60,441 nt of DNA from the NCBI GenBank assembly GCA_023410055.1, contig JAEYQK010000013.1, forward strand, positions 1 through 60,441, in the 5' to 3' direction. Of the stretch, positions 57,145 through 60,441 are shown in pieces. This DNA comes from Acidobacteriota bacterium (GTDB lineage: Bacteria; Acidobacteriota; Terriglobia; Terriglobales; Acidobacteriaceae). The notes beneath the pieces were generated by a model. It made no database searches and had not been told where the DNA came from. It worked only from the letters and a program-made list of their open reading frames with translations. Positions within the stretch are counted from its first letter, which is position 1, and each line of letters opens with the position of its first letter. Position numbers and translations under genes: made by a program.

Positions 57145-57639
57145 TTACTCGGAGTCCACCCCTTGCTCGGCAGTCTCGGGCAGCAGTTCCTTGATCACCC
57201 ACTCTATCCGCTTCACGCCGAATTCGATATCCGCCATGAGCTGCTTGTTGTGAGTCACGTATGCGCTAAGCTCGATGCCGTCGAGGGCGTTGCGGATGTG
57301 GTGGTTGATATCCGCGATGGCGCGCAGCCGAGCAGTAACACGCTGCACTCGAGAACGTTCCAGCAACATTAGCTTAAAAAGCAGAATGCCGCACACCAAC
57401 CCCACAAATCCATCCAGTGCAGACATCGGCAACAGAAGAGGCGTCCCGTAACGGGCGGCGATCAGATCCAGGCCTGCAATTAATGCCCAGATTACAATGC
57501 CGAAAGAGACTGCTATCCCCACGATTTGCGCCGTTGTCGCGCGTCCCACGAACGGATATCTCGGAGCCGGTCCGGCTCCTTGGTCCGAGCATTTCGGATT
57601 TCGTGTGATTGGCGGCAAACTAGAATCACTCTCGTCCAT
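57145..57639 (-). CDS. Two-TM protein with orphan histidine-kinase-like H-box (paralogue 3)
   Basis: 164 residues. TM helices at about 38-65 and 75-95 precede a basic linker (RSRVQRVTARLRAIAD) and I-N-H-H-I-R-N-A-L. A second helix follows (FGVKRIEWVIKELL), then an acidic end. It has the same arrangement as the genes at 29073 and 45781, and again no ATPase domain. An extra 35 hydrophilic residues lie at the N-terminus. ATG 57639 or GTG 57642 are equivalent starts. It is divergent from the sigma-54 regulator at 57868, so regulation of that gene or shared promoters is possible. Confidence 0.75.
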   Translation of the reverse strand: MDESDSSLPPITRNPKCSDQGAGPAPRYPFVGRATTAQIVGIAVSFGIVIWALIAGLDLIAARYGTPLLLPMSALDGFVGLVCGILLFKLMLLERSRVQRVTARLRAIADINHHIRNALDGIELSAYVTHNKQLMADIEFGVKRIEWVIKELLPETAEQGVDSE

Positions 57640-57867
57640 CACTTAGTGACGAGGCGATATTATGCCGTCCAGAGCCCTAAAAGATAGTGGCTAGTCTGAT
57701 GCGTGGCGCTCTACTAAATCGCTTTATTCCGGGCTGTGCAGATCCGGCAGACAGAAATAGAAGCGTTTCTGAGCACTCGCGCATCACAAGCAAAATTGAG
57801 TGTAGCGTCACGGCAAGCCACGAGGTGAAGGCCTTAGCGGACCTGCCCGAAGAGCGAGAGATGAACG

Positions 57868-59925
57868 ATGTTCCCTGCCATAACGGCATCGGCCCCGCGT
57901 GTTGAAGAGGAACGTTATCTAGCATTGTTGCGCGCAGTGAACGCAATCGCCAGTTGCACGGATTGCAGTGCTGCGTCTGAGACGATTGCTTCACGCCTTC
58001 GTGAAGTCACTACCTTCGATTTCCTCCACCTCGTCGCTTTCGACGTGGAAACCAACGAGCTCGACTTTTGTCTTAGGAATATCAAGGGGGAGACGCAAAA
58101 CGGTCCGGAATGCGACTTTCCGGTTGAAAGCAGCCCTATCTCGATCGTTCACGAATCCGGCCGCACCCTCCTCATAAACAACTGGTGCGAAGAAGCGCGT
58201 TTTCCGGAGTACGGTGCTCGCCTGTTGGAAGCAAACATTGCGTCGACCTGTGCTGTGCCTTTACAGAGAGGCGAGCGAGGTCTCGGGGCACTCGTCTTTG
58301 GCAGGTTCTACCCCAACGCCTTCGATCAGGATGAAGTCCAGTTTCTCTCTCTTGTCGGAGCCCAGGTTGCGTTGGCGCTAGATGCTGCTCTGAACTTTTG
58401 TCTTTCGAAACGCGTGCAAACGCAGATGGAGCTGGTTCTCGACTTGACGAACCAGGTGGTGTCGAATCTTGAGTTGAAACAGCTACTGCGTGCCGCATCG
58501 GCCAGCGTGCGCAAGGTGATGGAATGTGAAGCGGCTGCAGTGTTGTTGGTCGAACCCGACGGAACCCATCTACGTGTTCATGCTCTTGACTTTCCGGAAG
58601 GCCGCGGTTTCTTCACTGAGGGGGCGGTCATTCCGATTGAAGGCACGATCCCCGGAAGTGCATTCCGCAGCCGCAGCCCTGTCGTTGTTAACCGACTAGA
58701 CCGAGCAAAGCTGCCGCCCGATACATGCGAGAAGGCCGTCCAGGAAGGCATCAATTCATTTTGCGACGTTCCCCTCATCAGCAAGAACCGCCTACTTGGT
58801 GTCCTTGCCGTCGCGAAACGAGAGGAGGGCGCCTTCGATCCCGATGACGTCGGCTTCCTAACGCAGGTGGCAAATCAGGTTGCGATCGGAGTGGAGAACG
58901 CCCTTGCATACAGCGAAATCGAAGAGCTTAAGAACAAGCTCGCGCAGGAGAAGCTGTACCTTGAAGACGAGATCCGCGGCGAAATGGACTTTGAGGGAAT
59001 CGTTGGGCAAAGCTCCGCCTTGCGCAATGTTCTGAAGCTGGTCGAGACTGTTGCTCCCAGCAATTCCACGGTCTTGCTGCTTGGTGAGACGGGGACTGGT
59101 AAGGAGCTGATTGCACGGGCGATCCACGATCGCAGCCGCCGAAAAGACCGCACGTTTGTGAAGGTAAACTGTGCGGCGATTCCTTCAGGCTTGCTCGAAA
59201 GCGAATTATTTGGCCACGAGCGTGGCGCCTTCACGGGCGCGATCATGCAGAAGATTGGCCGTCTTGAACTTGCCGACCAGGGCACTCTGTTCCTCGACGA
59301 GGTCGGCGACATCCCGTTGGAGATACAGCCGAAGCTGTTGCGCGCGTTGCAGGAGAGAGAATTCGAGCGCCTCGGAAGCACAAAGACAATGAAGGTTGAC
59401 GTGCGGCTTGTGGCTGCAACGAACCGAAACCTCGACGAGATGATCGCGAAAGGGCAGTTTCGCAGCGACTTGTACTATCGCCTGAATGTATTCCCTATTC
59501 GCATCCCGCCATTACGCGAGCGACCGGAAGACATCCCGCTGCTTGTCCGGTACTTTGCCCAGAAGTACGGCCGGAGGATGGAGAAGACCATCGAGTCCAT
59601 TCCCGCTGCCGCGATGAAGAGGCTGACGAATTGGCACTGGCCGGGAAACATCCGGGAGCTCGAGAACCTTATCGAACGTTCTGTCATTCTGACGCAAGGT
59701 TCAGCCCTACACGTACCCGCCGGCGACTTGACGAACGGTGGTAACGAACTTCAGCCTGCCGCCGGTAACGGCTCTGGTGAACGAGAAGAGATACTCCAAA
59801 TGCTCAAGATGACGAGAGGTCGCGTTGGAGGATCGACAGGTGCTGCCGCTCGCCTCGGTCTGAAGCGTACAACTCTCATCTCGCGCATGAAGAAGCTGGG
59901 CATCGATCCTCGCGACGCGGCCTAG
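57868..59925 (+). CDS. Sigma-54-dependent activator with two GAF domains (FhlA/NorR-like)
   Basis: 685 residues. Two GAF sensor domains (about 20-170 and 195-345), then an AAA+ domain: Walker A G-E-T-G-T-G-K-E, the sigma-54-contacting G-A-F-T-G-A loop, F-L-D-E-V-G-D-I (Walker B), R-L-V-A-A-T-N-R, and F-R-S-D-L-Y-Y-R-L-N-V-F. It ends with a Fis-type helix-turn-helix (GGSTGAAARLGLKRTTLISRMKKLGI). Two N-terminal GAF domains resemble FhlA and formate-type regulators. The signal is unknown. No clear -24/-12 promoter was recognised nearby. ATG 57868 and ATG 57861 (other frame) are close together; the former is in frame. Confidence 0.95.
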   Translation: MFPAITASAPRVEEERYLALLRAVNAIASCTDCSAASETIASRLREVTTFDFLHLVAFDVETNELDFCLRNIKGETQNGPECDFPVESSPISIVHESGRTLLINNWCEEARFPEYGARLLEANIASTCAVPLQRGERGLGALVFGRFYPNAFDQDEVQFLSLVGAQVALALDAALNFCLSKRVQTQMELVLDLTNQVVSNLELKQLLRAASASVRKVMECEAAAVLLVEPDGTHLRVHALDFPEGRGFFTEGAVIPIEGTIPGSAFRSRSPVVVNRLDRAKLPPDTCEKAVQEGINSFCDVPLISKNRLLGVLAVAKREEGAFDPDDVGFLTQVANQVAIGVENALAYSEIEELKNKLAQEKLYLEDEIRGEMDFEGIVGQSSALRNVLKLVETVAPSNSTVLLLGETGTGKELIARAIHDRSRRKDRTFVKVNCAAIPSGLLESELFGHERGAFTGAIMQKIGRLELADQGTLFLDEVGDIPLEIQPKLLRALQEREFERLGSTKTMKVDVRLVAATNRNLDEMIAKGQFRSDLYYRLNVFPIRIPPLRERPEDIPLLVRYFAQKYGRRMEKTIESIPAAAMKRLTNWHWPGNIRELENLIERSVILTQGSALHVPAGDLTNGGNELQPAAGNGSGEREEILQMLKMTRGRVGGSTGAAARLGLKRTTLISRMKKLGIDPRDAA

Positions 59926-59926
59926 A

Positions 59927-59981
59927 GTGTCGAGGCTTCGACACCCGGTGCTTCGACACTGTCATCGACACTTTTCGACAC
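59927..59981. repeat. Cluster of TCGACAC heptamers
   Basis: tcgacac lies at 59938, 59953, 59965 and 59975, with an inverted gtgtcga at 59927 forming a hairpin with the first. It follows the activator stop and precedes the STAS-like gene. Could be binding sites or a weak terminator. Confidence 0.6.
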
Positions 59982-60093
59982 TTCCTCAGATACATACGCT
60001 TTGCGCCTGATATTCCCTCACTTTTGGGCTCTTTTCGCCGCCCGCAGTTTGGAACGTCCGTTGCAACCGCCACAACGTAGTGCTTACGAAGCA

Positions 60094-60414
60094 ATGCTAA
60101 AGATATCCACCATCGACACGCAGTCAGAGCGCCGGTTGGTCCTGGAAGGAAAGCTGATTGAGCCCTGGGTCGCCGAATTGGAGAAGGCGTGGGAAGCCGC
60201 GAATTTCAAACTAGACGACCGCCAACTTGTGATCGATCTGAGCGAGACGATCGTCATCAGCGTGGAAGGAAAGAAGGCGTTGCTGGAACTAATGCAGAGA
60301 GGGGCAAAGTTTGCATGCTGCGGCGTACTTACTCGGTACCTCGTGGACCAGCTCGCCGAAGCCTGCAGCGGTCAGTCACGACGACGCAAAACCCCAACAG
60401 CTCGCGAGCTATGA
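60094..60414 (+). CDS. STAS-like small protein, 106 aa
   Basis: Pattern strand-strand-helix-strand: I-S-T-I-D-T-Q-S-E-R-R-L-V-L-E-G-K-L-I-E-P-W, then a helix, L-V-I-D-L-S-E-T-I-V-I-S-V-E-G-K-K-A-L-L, and a short end. This is an anti-sigma-antagonist-like fold, with V-I-S-V-E-G-K in place of the D-S/T-x-G motif, so the phosphorylatable serine is not obvious. It is common before efflux or transport operons in such genomes. ATG 60094 is in frame after a longer upstream extension with no start signal. The next gene begins 17 bases later. Confidence 0.65.
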   Translation: MLKISTIDTQSERRLVLEGKLIEPWVAELEKAWEAANFKLDDRQLVIDLSETIVISVEGKKALLELMQRGAKFACCGVLTRYLVDQLAEACSGQSRRRKTPTAREL

Positions 60415-60431
60415 GAGGGCGGAGGTGCATA

Positions 60432-60441
60432 ATGCCGAACA
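60432..60441 (+). CDS. Start of the next gene (only ten bases in the window)
   Basis: ATG 60432 follows GGAGGTGCATA, an excellent Shine-Dalgarno. Only the first three codons are visible (Met-Pro-Asn), so nothing can be said of the product. Confidence 0.5.

Overview
The window looks like a chromosomal stretch of an Acidobacteriota genome (Terriglobia / Koribacter-like). This is inferred from the mix of gene families: an MCE/MlaD protein with 34-residue repeats, a BamA of almost 1000 residues, many small secreted Ig-like or carboxypeptidase-regulatory-like proteins, STAS, PilZ and pseudo-receiver proteins, and an ispE - tRNA-Gln - prs - rplY - pth - rpsF - rpsR - rplI block. The GC content and the dispersed short repeats fit as well. 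No 16S or other marker is present to prove the assignment. Envelope genes (BamA, TPR/beta-barrel, MlaD, MsbA-like ABC exporter) show a Gram-negative cell plan.

Layout. 1-12 kb: partial folP, class II photolyase, ABC exporter, MlaD-like protein, YihY/BrkB-family protein, two small paralogous membrane proteins, pyruvate kinase, prmC. 12-26 kb: a minus-strand run of secreted proteins with a GT-C-like membrane protein, then a plus-strand envelope or exopolysaccharide locus (TPR/beta-barrel porin, sugar-nucleotidyltransferase-like protein, STAS protein, flippase fused to a ParB-like domain, secreted Pro/Gln-rich protein, thymidylate-kinase-like protein). 26-35 kb: IS200-type transposase, rpsA, HIT protein, a four-helix-bundle gene inside octamer inverted arrays, PRC-barrel protein, small secreted proteins, LysW-like zinc ribbon, M28 peptidase, rhomboid protease. 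35-40 kb: secreted GH42 and GH27 galactosidases and a BON-domain protein. 40-45.5 kb: the minus-strand translation operon with tRNA-Gln. 45.5-60.4 kb: signalling genes (orphan histidine-motif membrane proteins, receiver, pseudo-receiver, PilZ, STAS, sigma-54 activator), a molybdopterin oxidoreductase, BamA, a permuted-papain-like secreted protein and adenosine deaminase.

Two things stand out. First, three small two-TM proteins (about 29.1, 45.8 and 57.1 kb) share an N-H-x-I-R-N-A motif resembling the H-box of HisKA_2/HWE histidine kinases, but end without any ATPase domain. One sits 22 bases before a single-domain response regulator. They look like a family of kinase-less, membrane-anchored phosphotransfer or dimerisation modules. 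Second, the intergenic DNA carries two kinds of dispersed repeats. One kind is compact palindromes with a shared header and varying but complementary stems. Some of these sit in frame inside genes (photolyase, folP, a signal peptide). The other kind is arrays of about four 7-bp units in inverted orientation around a short core. One related element uses 8-bp units and encloses a complete four-helix-bundle gene. Both kinds supply native stop codons (folP, pyk, pth, ispE and the gene at 12012).
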